Shown: positions 1-12,700, counted from the stretch's first letter. The stretch is DNA of 64,000 nucleotides from Adiantum capillus-veneris (GCA_014529385.2 CM043963.1:67937912-68001911); one strand, 5' to 3'. Notes: generated from the letters alone by a model not told the origin. Made by a program: numbers and translations.

Positions 1-191
1 TAGCACTCCCTTCTAGGAGGTGCGTCTGCACGCGCTCTCTTGCCCTCTCCTGCTCTCTGTCTCTCTCTTATCGTGTACGGCTTGGAGTAGGTGCAAAGAC
101 GGTTTCCAGGTATGTCAATTAGTCTGTTTTATGGTTTGTAGTATGCTATTTCGGATATTTTGCAGGGAACTCCACGCCTTCGGCTGTAGCA
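1..191 (+). mobile_element. 3' end of a copia-type LTR (runs in from before the window)
   Basis: These 191 bases match 13864-14054 base for base in length, with about five differences by eye. They end in CTGTAGCA, and one base later comes TGGTATCAGAGC, the usual tRNA-iMet primer site of Ty1/copia-type elements. This fixes the 3' edge of the LTR at 191. The segment is CT-rich, like the R-U5 part of many plant LTRs. It is the right-hand end of a 5' LTR whose start lies outside the window. Fossil; about 2-3% diverged from the other copy. Confidence 0.8.
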
Positions 192-192
192 G

Positions 193-204
193 TGGTATCA
201 GAGC
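193..204 (+). other. primer-binding site, tRNA-iMet type
   Basis: TGGTATCAGAGC one base after the LTR end is complementary to the 3' end of initiator methionine tRNA, the commonest primer of plant Ty1/copia and TRIM/LARD elements. It shows that the downstream sequence is the internal region of an LTR element. Confidence 0.85.
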
Positions 205-1067
205 AGTGGAAACTATCTTGGAATTAGTAATTACTGCTAAGGAAGAATGGATACCCAGATAACAAGAGCAGTGATGAATATAGCTAAGTTATTTGAACTT
301 TTTCATTCAATATATACGGATGTAGGTGTATGTTTTGTGGGAAAAGATGCTTGTAATGCAAATATTTTTAAATTATAAGTTGAATGTGTACAAACAAACC
401 AAATTTTTAATTAGCAAGCTTGGTAGGATAATTGTTTACATTAATTCTTAATCGTGTATAATACACTTGCTTATAGAGTACATAGCATGAGAGATAATAG
501 GAGGTTGGAATGAGGTTCAATATTTTAGTATTAGTTTGTCTATTGCCGGTAGGAAGGGGACAAAGACATTGTGAACTTGTCAAAGTGACCATGCCTACCT
601 ATTGCGCTAGAGGAGCTGTAAAGAAATAGAAGAATGAAGAAAAAACGCGTCTTTTGCAATGCCCTTAATCACTATCACTTTGATCCTTAAGCTTTGAGGA
701 TATATGATCCGAGAAGGCTGTGTAGAGGTATTTTGTGTGCAATGAACTCATCCTCTGTTCCTAAAGGAGTAGCCGACCTAGGCTGTCGATTGTGGTGCGA
801 ACCCACACTAATACCCACAGATTCAGAGTAAGGTAATTCAAAAAAATAAATGAATTGTACATTATTCGTTGCGGCCAGCATGCAAGCTGGAAGTTCATCT
901 CTATCATGGAAGCATTGAGCCCATGGAAAACTACACAAGGCCTCTACGGACCCACATAACTCAATCGTCAGGCAGCAGCATGGATATTGGGCACTGGCTA
1001 GCAGCGATATGTCTGCGTGTATAGTCCGATAGCAGACACATCCCCATCCGGTAATATAATGGAACGT
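205..1067. other. internal region of the copia-type element, no gene seen
   Basis: No reading frame here resembles gag or pol, and no host gene is visible. The sequence is interrupted at 1067 by Tat element A and resumes at 9773. Read as inference, it is the 5' part of the non-coding interior of a LARD-like element. Confidence 0.5.
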
Positions 1068-2217
1068 TGTCAGGAGTTTTTTGGAGCAAGGGATTGCGCA
1101 TATGTACATACACATGCATGGTGCATCAAATAAATAATTGCCCATTTTTCAGAGCCAGGTGGTTACGTGGGGCCCACATGTGTACAGGTAGGACAGGATG
1201 TACATAGTGCATCGATTTTCACTATTACCAGTACCACTGTGTTTTTTCTACAATAAGGAGGAGTTGGTAGCGCGTAAAACTTCTCGAAGAAGCTATCCGC
1301 GGGCCGACGACATCAGGTAAGCAGGTGCATCAGATGGCATCTAGTGGCGTCAGGAGGGTGAACGAGGTCAATATTTGCACGCGGATGAGGACGGACACAA
1401 CGTGGGTGTTTTCTTGTGAGAGTTATGCAGAAAGGTCATCATTAGGACCACTTTTTGGGGCCACTTCACGTGGTTGCGAGACGCATTATTGAAAAGAAAT
1501 GAGTGCCAGGTGTGCGAATGATGCAAAAAGGTGACAACTATGCACTGCGAGGTTAGTTTATGGCCTGTTCGGGGTCCGTTTGAGGTCATCGAAAAGGCCA
1601 AGGGTGCCCAAGTAATAAAGCTAAGTGTGAGAACTGAAAAACAAGAGAGAAGACCAGAACAAACGTGGAGAAGAGACGAGGAACAGCCGCAGGTGTGTTT
1701 TTGGGGTTTTTGTAGCCTGTTTTGGCCGTAAACTGCTCATCCGAGGTCGGATTTGAGCACTTTGACATTGTAGATTGGGGTTTTGGACCGTTCCGAAAGC
1801 GATGGCGCTGTCCATTTTGCCAAATTCCTCACTCTTTTTCTGTTGTTTTTCTGTGTAATCTTCTCCGGTGAGTGAAGCCTCTGCTTAACTTTGTGGTTGT
1901 ATCTGGTGTATTTCTTCAATATTGTGTGAGCTATTTGCCCCACTGGTGTTGGCCCAAGCTCAATTGTATCTAAACATAAAAAATTCTCCTCTTTTGAGCT
2001 GAGTTTTTTGGGTGTGTGTGTGTGTGTGTGTGTGTGTGGAGTGGGCAACTGGATAGTCTCTCTCCTCTCACTCCAGAGGTGTGCTCCCTGTCTCGGCCAA
2101 GTGTGTTTTGTAAGCCGAGTGGTGCCCCATAGTGTGTGTGTGTGTGTGTGTGTATCATTCCAAGAGTGTGTGTCGGATCGTTATAGAGGCGCTATGTGTG
2201 TTTTCATCCCGCTCACA
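1068..2217 (+). repeat. 5' LTR of element A
   Basis: Begins TGTCAGG and ends GCTCACA, matching 8627-9768. It contains two (TG)n runs (about 2011-2038 and 2134-2152). Between them lies a stem-loop (CTCGGC 2092-2097, GCCGAG 2114-2119) directly followed by TGGTGCCCC at 2120-2128. I see no convincing TATA box. Confidence 0.88.
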
Positions 2218-2223
2218 TGCTTT

Positions 2224-2240
2224 TGGTGCCCCCACTGAGG
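2224..2240 (+). other. primer-binding site of element A
   Basis: TGGTGCCCCCACTGAGG lies seven bases after the LTR end. Essentially the same string follows the LTRs of elements B and E on the other strand, so the three families share one primer. The implied tRNA 3' end is CAGTGGGGGCACCA, with an acceptor 5' strand GCCCCCA. I cannot name the tRNA with confidence. Confidence 0.75.
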
Positions 2241-2756
2241 ATCTTCTTCGAGTACCTTCTGCTTCGAGCTTCAAGCTTCGAGATTCGGGATTACAGGTTG
2301 CAGACTACAGGCTATAGGGACAGATACAGGTACAAGTGATTCACACAGGTACAGGTAGCTGGAGTACAGTGATATACTAGCAGTGATGTCACTTGCAGTT
2401 GTTGTGGGTATGCATCACTTGGCGCCTCTTTGAGCGCATTGTCTGCTGGATTGTACGTTACTTGTGGAAACTGCCATTGTACACATTTGTGGAGCCATAC
2501 TTGGTTGTATTTGGCAGTCCCAGCCATTTCTGAGACTTGTTCTGGAAGATAGTCATTTCTGAGACTTGACTATACGCGATTTGCATTAGCCTTCGTGTGA
2601 GGGTCGATAGCGTGAGGTTTTTATTGAGCTGGGGGATTCTCAAATGTGGAGATCCTTTCGGTGATATAGGTAGCTGGAGCACCCTTTTTGTGACCTCGCC
2701 ATAGGCTATGTACTAGTGAGTACTACTTGATGCTCGGGTTCTATTGTTGACAGTTT

Positions 2757-2951
2757 ATGCATACATATACAGTCTATATTTTGGGTTCCTACTGCTCTAT
2801 TTCTGGGGAAACTCTGCCAAAATTTTTCCAAGTTATGATGGCTGGTTTTTTTGGTCTTTTGAGCCATTTATGCTATTATGCTGCTGAAATTTTGGCAAAA
2901 TCAGAAGTTAAGTCAGGTGTGCCTTCTTGGGAGCTTCATGGTTGGCTTTAA
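2757..2951 (+). CDS. first small leader ORF of element A (64 codons)
   Basis: An open frame of 64 codons in the long leader between the primer site and gag. Its stop overlaps the start of the next small ORF in the string TAATG (2949-2953), an arrangement that can allow termination-reinitiation. The product has a hydrophobic stretch around residues 25-45 (MMAGFFGLLSHLCYY). I recognise no family, and it does not clearly align with the first small ORF of B or E. Only the position is shared. It could be a chance frame. Confidence 0.35.
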   Translation: MHTYTVYILGSYCSISGETLPKFFQVMMAGFFGLLSHLCYYAAEILAKSEVKSGVPSWELHGWL

Positions 2952-3169
2952 TGGATGATCAAAATGGCCCTCAATTCACTCCATTTCATTTAACTCAAAG
3001 AATACAAATAAATGTTCATGTGTCCAGGAAGATTTTTTTCCAGCAGCGCATAGTCTTTATGTTCGGGCCAAGAAGATTACGAGAGATCTTGGAATGTCCT
3101 TTTCCTGTTGTAATTCCGATGATCAACTATGAAAACTCATTTGATGTGCATGTGTTTGTCCTTATCTAA
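2951..3169 (+). CDS. conserved pre-gag small ORF of element A (72 codons)
   Basis: A 72-codon ORF starting at the ATG in TAATG (an in-frame ATG also exists at 2927) and ending about 100 nt before the gag start at 3272. The product aligns along its length with ORFs at the same position in elements B (28193-28411), D (38570-38788) and E (49302-49520). The shared core reads FQQR-VFMFG, R-x2-EIL, then P-[IL]-x-Y-x2-SFDV and a short hydrophobic C-terminus (VFVLI). No known domain is recognised. It is distinct from Gag, which begins downstream in another frame. Ogre-type elements are known to carry an extra ORF before gag; whether this short one is related is not known to me. Intact frame, function unknown. 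Confidence 0.65.
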   Translation: MDDQNGPQFTPFHLTQRIQINVHVSRKIFFQQRIVFMFGPRRLREILECPFPVVIPMINYENSFDVHVFVLI

Positions 3170-3271
3170 AGTTGAGCTCCATTGAAGTTTCTGGGGATTG
3201 GGTAGTCAAAAGTTTTGGTTTCTTGCACGTGTGTTCAAAGGGGTTCTCAAAGCATTGTAACTTGGGTAGCC

Positions 3272-4507
3272 ATGGCTTTCTCTTATCCGGAGTTTCATGG
3301 AAGAAGTGATGAAGATGTGGAAGAATTTTTGGAAAAGATGGAGGTTGCCTGCATTAGCAACCAGATTCATGAACCGGCAAATGTTACGTCTTCTCCAAAT
3401 TTGTTTGAAGAGTGATGCACGAGCTTGGTCCAAAGCATTTGAAGAGGAGTTGCGTATGGCTGATCCACCTATAAGATTGAGTTGGGACAATCTAAGGCAT
3501 GGATTGGAAGTGGAGTTTGTGAAGATAGAAGACCCTGACAAACTGTGGCAAGAAGTACAGACTTTAGTGCAAAAGGAAGGTGAGCCAGTAGATGCGTACA
3601 TACGTAAGTTTTGATTGGCACGGGAGCGAATGTGCAAGGCCTTAGCACCACAAGTACCCCCGCCTGACATGATGAAGAAGGACACGTTCTTGGCTGGTCT
3701 TTGGGAGAATATACGTTGGAGAGTGGAGCTAAAGAAGCCTAGGACATATGAAGATGCACTAGAGGTAGCAGGGAACAAAGAGTGGAAGTTGAGGAAAATG
3801 AGCCAATTAGGGGTGGAGTCTTTGCCCATGAGGTCTGAATTTCAGTCTATGGACTCTTTACAAGGTCGCATGCCAGGGGTTCATCATGAACCGGTGGTTT
3901 CTGTTACTCCTCAAGTTATGCCAGCAGTGGTCACTACAGCAGTGCAAGATGATGGGCTAAGGCAAGACATGAGGCAAGTGGTAGATTTAATGAAGAATCT
4001 CAGTCTAAACATGCTAGGTCAAGTGGGAAATAATAGAGGTCAAGGGAGGTATGCAAATCAGCTAGGAGGTGAAGAAAGACCTAGGAATGGTGTTGGACAA
4101 AGCAATGGTAGGTTTTGGAGGCAGACACCCACATGTTACAATTGTGGAGAGTTGGGTCACATCAGCCCGCAATGTGATAAGCCACCAAGGATGGGGGGGA
4201 CATGTATCCATTGCCAAGACAGGTGCTAACTAGGTCAAATGATTATGGCATCGAAATTAAGGGAGACGAAGGAACCAGTGGACTGACCCAGGAGGAAAAG
4301 GGAAAGACAAAAGTGCTAAGTGTAGTCACCTTGGAGAAGGCATCAAAGCTAGAGGATACATTAGTGATGCCTATTGGGAAGAGGACCACAGAGGATAAGG
4401 AAGGAAGAAGTGCCCCAGGTCCTAGTAAGAAGAAAGGAAAGAGCCATGAAGGCGAGGATGTCAAGGCCAAGAGGAAAAGAAGGGCTCGTCGCAAGTTTCA
4501 TGTTTAA
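3272..4507 (+). pseudogene. gag region of element A
   Basis: The region begins with MAFSYPEFHG, matching the gag start of the other Tat elements here. It shows a retrotransposon Gag core (tryptophan- and leucine-rich, with KLWQEVQTLVQKEGE) and a CCHC zinc knuckle, CYNCGELGHISPQC, near 4135-4176. A lysine/arginine-rich tail precedes the pol part. In life it would form the virus-like particle and bind the RNA. It is a broken fossil, part of the roughly half-dozen breaks of element A. Confidence 0.8.
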
Positions 4508-4543
4508 GATTTTCCACTAGGGGATGGGCAAGTAAGCTATGAC

Positions 4544-7500
4544 TTGAAGGAGGATCTGACGAGCAGGAAGGCAGATGTTACTTTTGGGCAGCTTATAGAG
4601 ACGGTGCCTAAGCTAAAGCGACAGTGGAAGAGGATGGTTAACCCAATGGAGAAAGAGCCAGAGAGAGGTTCAGTAAAGGTGTTGGCAATGGATGAGCTAC
4701 CAGACATTTGTCCAATAGTAGATGTGTGGCATAAAAGGAAAAATTTGGGACAAGGTTATGTGGATGGTGGAGCTCAAATATGTGTCATTACCCACGCATG
4801 CGTTGAGAAGATGGGTCTTACAGTGACTGGGGTGTCAGGCTTCCGGATTAGATTGGCAAACCATCAAAAAGTAAAATGTTTGGGTGTTGTAAAGAGCTTA
4901 GAAGTGGAGGCATATGATGCAAAGGCAGTGGTTGATTTTCATGTGATGCCAACAGGGTTGGGAGAATATCCTATTATACTGGGCAGACCATGGTTACGTG
5001 CAGTGGGAGCTGTTCAAGATTGGCGACATGGTACGATTAGCCTCTATGGAAAGACAGGTACCAAGAAGCTTTATAATATGGACACAAGGAAACGATTAGA
5101 GGAGCTTTATGAAGATGAGGATGGGTCTAGTGATGAAGACTCTTCCACGGTGACAGATGAGGACAGTGATAGCACTACCAGCAGTGATGAGGATGCTGAT
5201 GTTGCATTACTTTTGATGGACAAAGAAATCCAAGAGTTTGGTTTAGTTGCATTTGCGAATGAGGTTGAAGATAAAAGTGAAGGGCCTTATGAAGTGATTG
5301 AAGGGCTGATGCAAACCAAGGTTGAGTTGTCAAAGAAGCAGGAATTGATGACACAAATGATCAGTGGAGACCTCTCAGCTATGGAGAAGGATGTATATTT
5401 GCACATGTTGGCTAGTTTTCCTGATTTGTTCATTACTTCATATGAAGAGATAAGAGGGTTCAAGGGCAAAGAGATGCATATAGAGATGAAAGAAGGTGCT
5501 AAGCCAGTGCGGCAAAGGCTAAGAAGGATGGGTCAAGAGCAAATGGAAGCCTTGCAAGAAGAGGTGGACAAGTTGTTGAAGGCAGGGTTCATAGTCCCTG
5601 TGGAGACCACAGAATGGGTGAGTCCAGTAGTAGTCAGTCCAAAGAAGGATAGGAAGTGGAGAATTTGTGTAGATTTTAAACCCTTAAACGCAGCCACTAA
5701 GAAGAACCCATATCCTCTTCCATTCATCGATCAGATCTTGGATTCAGTGGCAGGTTATGAGAGGTACAGTGTGTGTGATGGTTTTTCAGGCTATTTTCAA
5801 TTGAAGATTGCTCTTAAAGACCGCACAAAGACAACTTTTATTACGCCATGGGGCTGCTATTGCTACACATTATTGCCATTTGGGTTGTCAAATGGACCTT
5901 CCTTCTATCAAGAGAGAGCAAATTGGGCGTTGGAACCATTCATTGGTAGTTGTGTTAAAGCTTTTATGGATGACTTCTGTGTCTATAGCAGTAGAGCTGA
6001 ACACCATGAGAAGCTGCAGATGGTATTGGCTCGATATGATGAATGTGGAGGACAACTAAATCCAAAGAAATGTCATCTAGCACACCCAAGGGTGAAGTTA
6101 TTGGGCCATATGGTGTCAGAAAATGGCATTGAGGCTGATCCAGATAAGGTTAAGTCTATTATTCTTCTTCCATCACCTACGAGTATGAAGCAATTGGCAA
6201 CTTTTATACACAAAGTGAAGTACATGGCACGGTTTATTCCATTGTCTTCGCAGCTTCTTTATCCATTACAACAAGTGGCAAAGCATGATCCATTGCAATG
6301 GGATGACAAGTGTGAAGAAGTGTTTCAAGAGGTGAAAGAGGTGTTAGGGGGTTTGTCAGCCATGCAGGCTCATTATTGGAGAAAGTTTTTTATGTAAATC
6401 CCTCAATAGGGGATGATGCCATTGGAGCCATGCTATTGCAAAAGGGTAAGGGCAGCCATTATATGAGGCCAGTGTATTGTGCAAGCCGAGTGAAGTTGGT
6501 AGCAGAGAGAAAGTTCTCGGAAGTAGAGCTAGTGATGGCCAGTGTAATATTTGCTTGTCGACGATTTCGTCATTACTTGCTACCATGGCCTTTTGTTTTC
6601 TTGACGAGTTATGTCTTTTTGCCACATTTAATTAATGGTACTAACATGTCAAATGTGGTGAAGAAATGGGTAATTGAGTTGCAAGAGTTTGAGTTCTCTT
6701 TTCTAGTGGAAGATAGTACAAGGGCTACCCTAGCTGATTTGTTGACCTACAAGGAGAATCCCCTTATTGTTAAGGAAGAGGTGGTGAGAAAGGTAGTTGA
6801 AGAAGTGCCACAGATCAGCAATGCACATGTGTTGTTCTTTGATGGTTCATACAGAAAGAGCCATGATGCAGCTTCAGGGGGTATAGCACTTTATGATCCA
6901 GAGGGGAAGCTAGTATGCAAGAGAGGGTTCAAATTGGATGCTCATAGTAACAATGAGGCTGAATATGCTACTTTGGAAGACGGATTACACATTTGTTTGA
7001 AGCATGGGGTTCGAAGGTTGAGCATAAAAGGTGATGCCTTGTTAGTTGTGAAGCAAGTGTTGGGTGTGTGGAAGAGCAAGAACACCTCATTGAAGGAAAT
7101 GTGCTTCAGAATTAAAGGCCTGTTAAAAAAGTTTGAAGCATGGAGCATCAGACACATTGAACGTGCTCTAAATGGAGAAGCACATGAAGCAGCTCAAGGC
7201 ATGATTGGGGAGCTATTTGTGTTGAGGACCACTTTACCTCTTTATCATGGCCGGGAAAGTTTGGCTCAAGAAGAGGAATTTTTGCTAACAGGAATCATTC
7301 CAAAGGAGATTCAGAAGTCTAAGAAGTATGGCTTTGTGCGTAGAGCATACAGGTACAAATTGATTGGTGATTTCTTATACATGAAAGGGGCTGATCTCAT
7401 GTTGAGACGTGTACCTTGGCGGGAGGAGCTTTACAGAGTGTTGGAAGAGAATCATGGAGGAGCATGTGGTGGCCATTTTGCTCTAAAGATCACCTTGCAT

Positions 7501-8598
7501 AAGATTTTGCAAGAGGGGTATGTATGGCCTAGTTTGCACAAGGATGTTCACCATTGGTGTAGGTCTTGCAATAGGTGTCAAGCATTTGGGAAGAGAGTGT
7601 TGAAGCCAGAGCTACGAAAAACCATTATGGCGTTTGATGTGTTTGAAAAGTGGGGGATTGATGCAATAGGCCCGTTACCTATCACAAGCAGGGGCAAAAG
7701 CTATATCTTGACGGCAGTGGACTATCTCTCTAGATGGGCAGAGGATATAGCAGTAAAACAAATCACTGCAAAGGATGTGGCAAAATTTGTGTATGATGAA
7801 ATATGTTGCAAGTTTGGGGTGCCATTAGAGATACTTTCAGATAAGGGGCCACGATTTAGAGCTAAACTGCTAGACTTCTTATGCACAAAGATGAAGATTA
7901 GGCACCAACATACCACTCCTTATTACCCACAATGTAATGGCTTAAATGAAAGATTCAATGGTGAGTTGGTACAGATTCTTTCGAAAGTGACAGAGCACCA
8001 AGGAAAGAATTGGGATTTGGAATTGCCTAGTGCATTATGGGCTTACCGTACTTCGGTGAAGACAGGTACAGGGTTTACTCCATTTCATTTGGTGTATGGA
8101 AAAGAAGCACTATTGCCTGTGGAAGTAGAGTTGCCTACGGTCAAGATGTTAGAGAAGTTGCTTGGGCCGCCTAGTGATGCATTCAAAGAGAGTCTCTTAC
8201 AGCTACAAGAGGTTTAGTTGGATAGGATGAGTGCATTGGAACATTATGGGGCAGATGCAAATGAACAGGTCAAAAGTAAGGGTATCAAGAAACATGACTT
8301 GGTTTTGCGCTACAACAGTAAGCTGGACAACACCTTCCAAAAGAAGTTTCAAATTAAGTGGGAAGGCCCTTTCAAGGTAGTGGAGTGTTTTCCAAATGGC
8401 ACATATCAGCTGGCTAACCTAGATGGTGTTCTACATAAGTCAAGGGTAAATGGATTGCGTCTTAAATTGTATCATGCTAGATTGATGATGGTGGAGCAAG
8501 ATGAGCTGTCTGTGGATCAAGTAGTGTTGGTGAGGGATGAGGAGACCTGTGATGCGGCGAGTCTCATATCTCTCTTTGCTGCTGTTGATCATGAATGA
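4544..8598 (+). pseudogene. pol region of element A: protease, RT, two RNases H, integrase
   Basis: Domains in order: aspartic protease (DGGAQICVI near 4765), an acidic linker, reverse transcriptase (CDGFSGYFQL near 5775; FMDDFCVYSS near 5968), and a gypsy-type RNase H of the tether kind known for this lineage (about 6380-6700). Then come the extra plant/archaeal-type RNase H (LFFDGSYR near 6835; SNNEAEYATL near 6945; KGDALLVVKQ near 7030), the integrase HHCC zinc finger (HFALK to CRSCNRC, 7475-7580), the integrase core (GIDAIGPLP near 7655) and a C-terminal DNA-binding tail. The dual RNase H places it in Tat. Broken; fossil. Confidence 0.88.
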
Positions 8599-8609
8599 TC
8601 AAGCAGGCT

Positions 8610-8623
8610 AGGGGGTGGGCAAA
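8610..8623 (+). other. polypurine tract of element A
   Basis: The purine-rich string AGGGGGTGGGCAAA lies just before the 3' LTR start TGTCAGG at 8627. This is the expected primer for plus-strand DNA synthesis and supports the LTR boundary. Confidence 0.8.
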
Positions 8624-8626
8624 TTA

Positions 8627-9768
8627 TGTCAGGAGTTTTTTGGAGCAAGGGATTGCGCATATGTACATACACATGCATGGTGCATCAAATAAAGAATTGC
8701 CCATTTTTCAGAGCCAGGTGGTTACGTGGGGCCCACATGTGTACAGGTAGGACAGGATGTACATAGTGCATCGATTTTCACTATTACCAGTACCACTGTG
8801 TTTTTTCTACAATAAGGAGGAGTTGGTAGCGCGTAAAACTTCTCGAGGAAGCTATCCGCGGGCCGACGACATGAGGTAAGCAGGTGCGTCAGATGGCATC
8901 TAGTGGCGTCAGGAGGGCGAACGAGGTCAATATTTGCACGCGGATGAGGACGGACACAACGTGGGTGTTTTCTTGTGAGAGTTATGCAGAAAGGTCATCA
9001 TTAGGACCACTTTTTGGGGCCACTTCACGTGGTTTCGAGACGCATTATTGAAAAGAAATGAGTGCCAGGTGTGCGAATGATGCAAAAAGGTGACAACTAT
9101 GCACTGCGAGGTTAGTTTATGGCCTGTTTGGGATCCGTTTGAGGTCATCTAAAAGGCCAAGGGTGCCCAAGTAATAAAGCTAAGTGTGGGAACTGAAAAA
9201 CAAGAGAGAAGACCAGAAAAAACGTGGAGAAGAGACGAGGAACAGCCGCAGGTGTGTTTTTGGGGTTTTTGGAGCCTGTTTTGGCCGTAAACTGCTCATC
9301 CGAGGTCGGATTTGAACACTTTGACATTGTAGACTAGGGTTTTGGGCCGTTCCGGACGCGATGGCGCTGTCCATTTTGCCAAATTCCTCACTCTTTTTCT
9401 GCTATTTTTTTGTGTAATCTTCTCCGGTGAGTGAAGCCTCTTCTTAACTTTGTGGTTGTATCTGGTGTATTTCTTCAATATTGTGTGAGCTATTTGCCCC
9501 ATTGGTGTTGGCCCAAGCTCAATTGTATCTAAACATAAAAAATTCTCCTCTTTTGAGCTGAGTTTTTTGGGTGTGTGTGTGTGTCTGCGTGGAGTGGGCA
9601 ACTGGATAGTCTCTCTCCTCTCACTCCAGAGGTGTGCTCCCTGTCTCGGCCAGGTGTGTTGTGTAAGCCCAGTGGTGCCCTATAGTGTGTGTGTGTGTGT
9701 GTGTATCATTCCAAGAGTGTGTGTCGGATCGTTATAGAGGCGCTGTGTGTGTTTTCATCCCGCTCACA
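8627..9768 (+). repeat. 3' LTR of element A
   Basis: Direct repeat of 1068-2217, ending at CTCACA and followed by the ACGT target duplication. Sampled blocks differ from the 5' copy by about 2-5%. Its U5 stem-loop is slightly decayed compared with the 5' copy. Confidence 0.88.
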
Positions 9769-9772
9769 ACGT

Positions 9773-12700
9773 GAGGAAACTAGCACTGTTGTAAAGCAAA
9801 CAAAGCTGTATAAGAAGAAGAGGAGCTCAGGATCGGAAAGGCCAGTCAAAAGGAGTAGGAGAAGGAGCGGCCGCCAATGCTGTTTATCCGACACCTCACA
9901 TGCATCTACTCAAACTTTTCCCCCTATCCTTAGTGCCATGCACAGTCGCACATATCTGCATGGCGCCTGCACTCACTCACAGCTACCTATTAATATCCAT
10001 GCAGCGTCATAGCCTCCCGTCTCTTATACGTCTTCGCGGCTCCAGTTTTACCAGCAACCACAACTGAGTTATCTCTCCACCAGGCACTTCCACCCACTAT
10101 GCATGCCTCCGTGTCTCACGAGCCGCCACTGCAGTTCATGGCTCGCTGCAGTTGATTGGAGCACGAGCCATCAACATCTCTACTCTCTCGGTATCCCTTA
10201 TATACAGTAGCCGCCCGGATTTGCCTACTTTCTCTCTCTCTCAACTGTGTCTCTCTATCTTTCTCTCTCTCTCTCACACACACACACACAGACGTAGGCT
10301 TTTCAGCCCTGCAGCCCGACTCACTCTCTCTCTTTCTCTGCCCCTCGTTATAGCAGTACACGTCGGGCACCCCAGTTCTCTCTCTACTCTCTGCATGCAG
10401 CCCTTGGCTTGCACCTACCGAAGACCTACCCACTTACCATGCAGAGGCGCTCCCACTCATGATTCTCTCCCACTCATTCTTGGAGTGGACCTGCTTCATC
10501 CACCCTCCCTCTCTTGCATGGCCCCGAGCATTCCAACCACTTTCCCAATCGCGTCAACCACTGGTCAGCCTGTATTGGACCCCCAGTATAATTGCCTCAT
10601 CCACTGATGTCGTTGCCTCTGTAGTAATAAGAACACCTTTGGGTCTCATCAAATCCCTGTTTTCCTGGAACGGGAACCCCCATGGCAGCATTTTGGACCA
10701 ACTTCTGTGACAATGTGCTTAGTCTCAAGGAATCGTAAGAGAGAGGATGAGGGAATGAGGCCGGCACAACACAAGGATGAGGACCGAAATAGGGAAGATG
10801 CAGAGGAGATTTCGGGAAGCTGCAGAGGAGAAGGACGCACAGAGTACCATGCATGGCATTCCATGGAGAGGAGCCACCATTCTGAGGTCGCTGCTATGAG
10901 GCCATGAGTTGGTAGACAAATTGCATAGAGCCCATAGGCTTGCAAAGCTACCCAATGACGAGCAAACTGGATCATGAAACTGGACCAAGGTATTTTTGTT
11001 ATGATGAGTTCGTGTCCCTCGAAGGCTGAAGCTGTTTTATATACATATGGTGCAGGTCAATAATGCTCCTTGTTTGTATATATGGCACTGGCCTCCATCC
11101 CATCGTATTCCCGTTTTCTATTAACACGTCTTTAGGAACACGTTGACTTATGGTTGGATGCTGAGTAGTATACTGATGATGTCTTAATGGGTCTTTAAGG
11201 ACATGTCAGACTTACACATTGAATTTGGAGCAAGCTGCGTGATGACGAATCGTGTCTTTCAGGTTTTTTTTTATTGAATGATCGTTAGCATTATCTTGGT
11301 AATAAATTATACCTATAATGCGACCAATATCTTTGATATATGTTGTTTTTAAATGAGGGTTTTCTTCATATTCTCTTACTTGGCATAATGGTTGCCCTGA
11401 TAAATCAAATTTTCTCGTAGATCTTGAAAAACAAAACCTGAATTACAAGTCCTATCAATAATTGAAATTTACCTTCAAACTTCAACCTAATGGCTTGTGT
11501 AGCCTAGAAATCTTGAACACAATTTGGTTTGAAAACATAGCTACATACTTGTAGACATTTATTGTGAAAATTTAACCCAAAATAAAAATAAAAATGACAT
11601 GGTGTCTCACGATTGTCATTCATTGCCTAGAAACGTAGTACTATTCTCCCTTGCTCTCAGCCATATGGTGGGCAAGCTGCAGACACTCAAAGGCATCATC
11701 ACAACTAGGTCACAGTGTCTGTTGACAAGTATGCTCAAGCATTGACGATGCTCATGATGATTTTTCCAGTCTTTTGCTTTACGACATTTTATTTTGTACT
11801 TAGGAATTAGATTAGATCCACAAGGATTATAAGTGTGGTCTTTTTAAGAATGTTAATATAAAATTTCCTTTCATTTCTTTTTCTTCCCTCTTGGTTGATA
11901 GTCGATAACATAGACGCATCGGACATTGACGATTAGATTCACAAGGATTTTCTCACTTTGTGTTCTTAGGTAATTTTGGCATTTTAAAGACGATTACGAT
12001 AACATTTCATTTTATTTCTCTCTCTTTTCACAACCCCCCGTCACATCCCTATTGTTATGTTTTGGTAATTGACGTCAATCATGTTAGATTTTTGGACAAT
12101 TACACAATGTATAATAATTCACTATTTGCAATAGAAATAATAGTAATACATTCGAGAACACGCGTCTACCTCGTACCCGAACAACACATAGGTCATGGCT
12201 CATATATATAATTTGGACACTAGTATCATACACTAACCACCCTCACAATTGACGCTTACCTGGAGCACCTTTGCTCATTCTAGTTGAACATGGTCATTGA
12301 GTTAACAATAGTTTTTTTATGAAACTTTAAACCAAAATTAAGTGCTTCACAACTGCCTGAGCACAAGTTGCCGTGCAACAACTCGCACTTTATTCTTGTA
12401 TTTGTTTTTGGTTAGTGGCACTAGTTGATCTATGCTATTTAAAGTCAACATTTTCTTTCCGTTCAGTTGTCTCACGTTTGTCTCGATTGTATACTAATCC
12501 CTTTTGTAGTTGTCATTGCAAGTTCCTGACTAATTATTAACCCCATGCTAAAACATTTTGGATCTATTGGTATACTTTGGTGTAAAACGCGAGTTGCAGC
12601 ACTTGTACCTCATCCACATACCAACAATGGTCTATATATTCAAATACAGTTTACCCTCCGAGTATGTACATCAAATATATCATTCCTCTTTTCATATTTC

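Larger units (their letters stand above)
1068..9768 (+). mobile_element. Tat element A: Ty3/gypsy LTR retrotransposon, complete but broken
   Basis: Two direct LTRs (1068-2217 and 8627-9768, TG...CA) bound a gag-pol interior on the + strand. The target duplication ACGT lies at 1064-1067 and 9769-9772. A primer-binding site follows the first LTR and a polypurine tract precedes the second. Domain order is gag with one zinc knuckle, aspartic protease, reverse transcriptase, RNase H, a second plant/archaeal-type RNase H, then integrase. The second RNase H is the established mark of the Tat lineage (Ogre/Retand kin). The coding part is broken by roughly half a dozen changes. The LTRs differ by about 3% in sampled stretches, making it older than element B. 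It sits inside the copia-type non-coding element. Confidence 0.9.

Noticed and set aside
193-204. Part of a tRNA-Met gene
   Set aside because: Only the 3'-complement is present, placed one base after an LTR end. It is a primer-binding site.
10152-10607. 151-codon frame as a host gene
   Set aside because: The frame runs through CT/CA microsatellite sequence and shows no domain or codon pattern typical of a gene.
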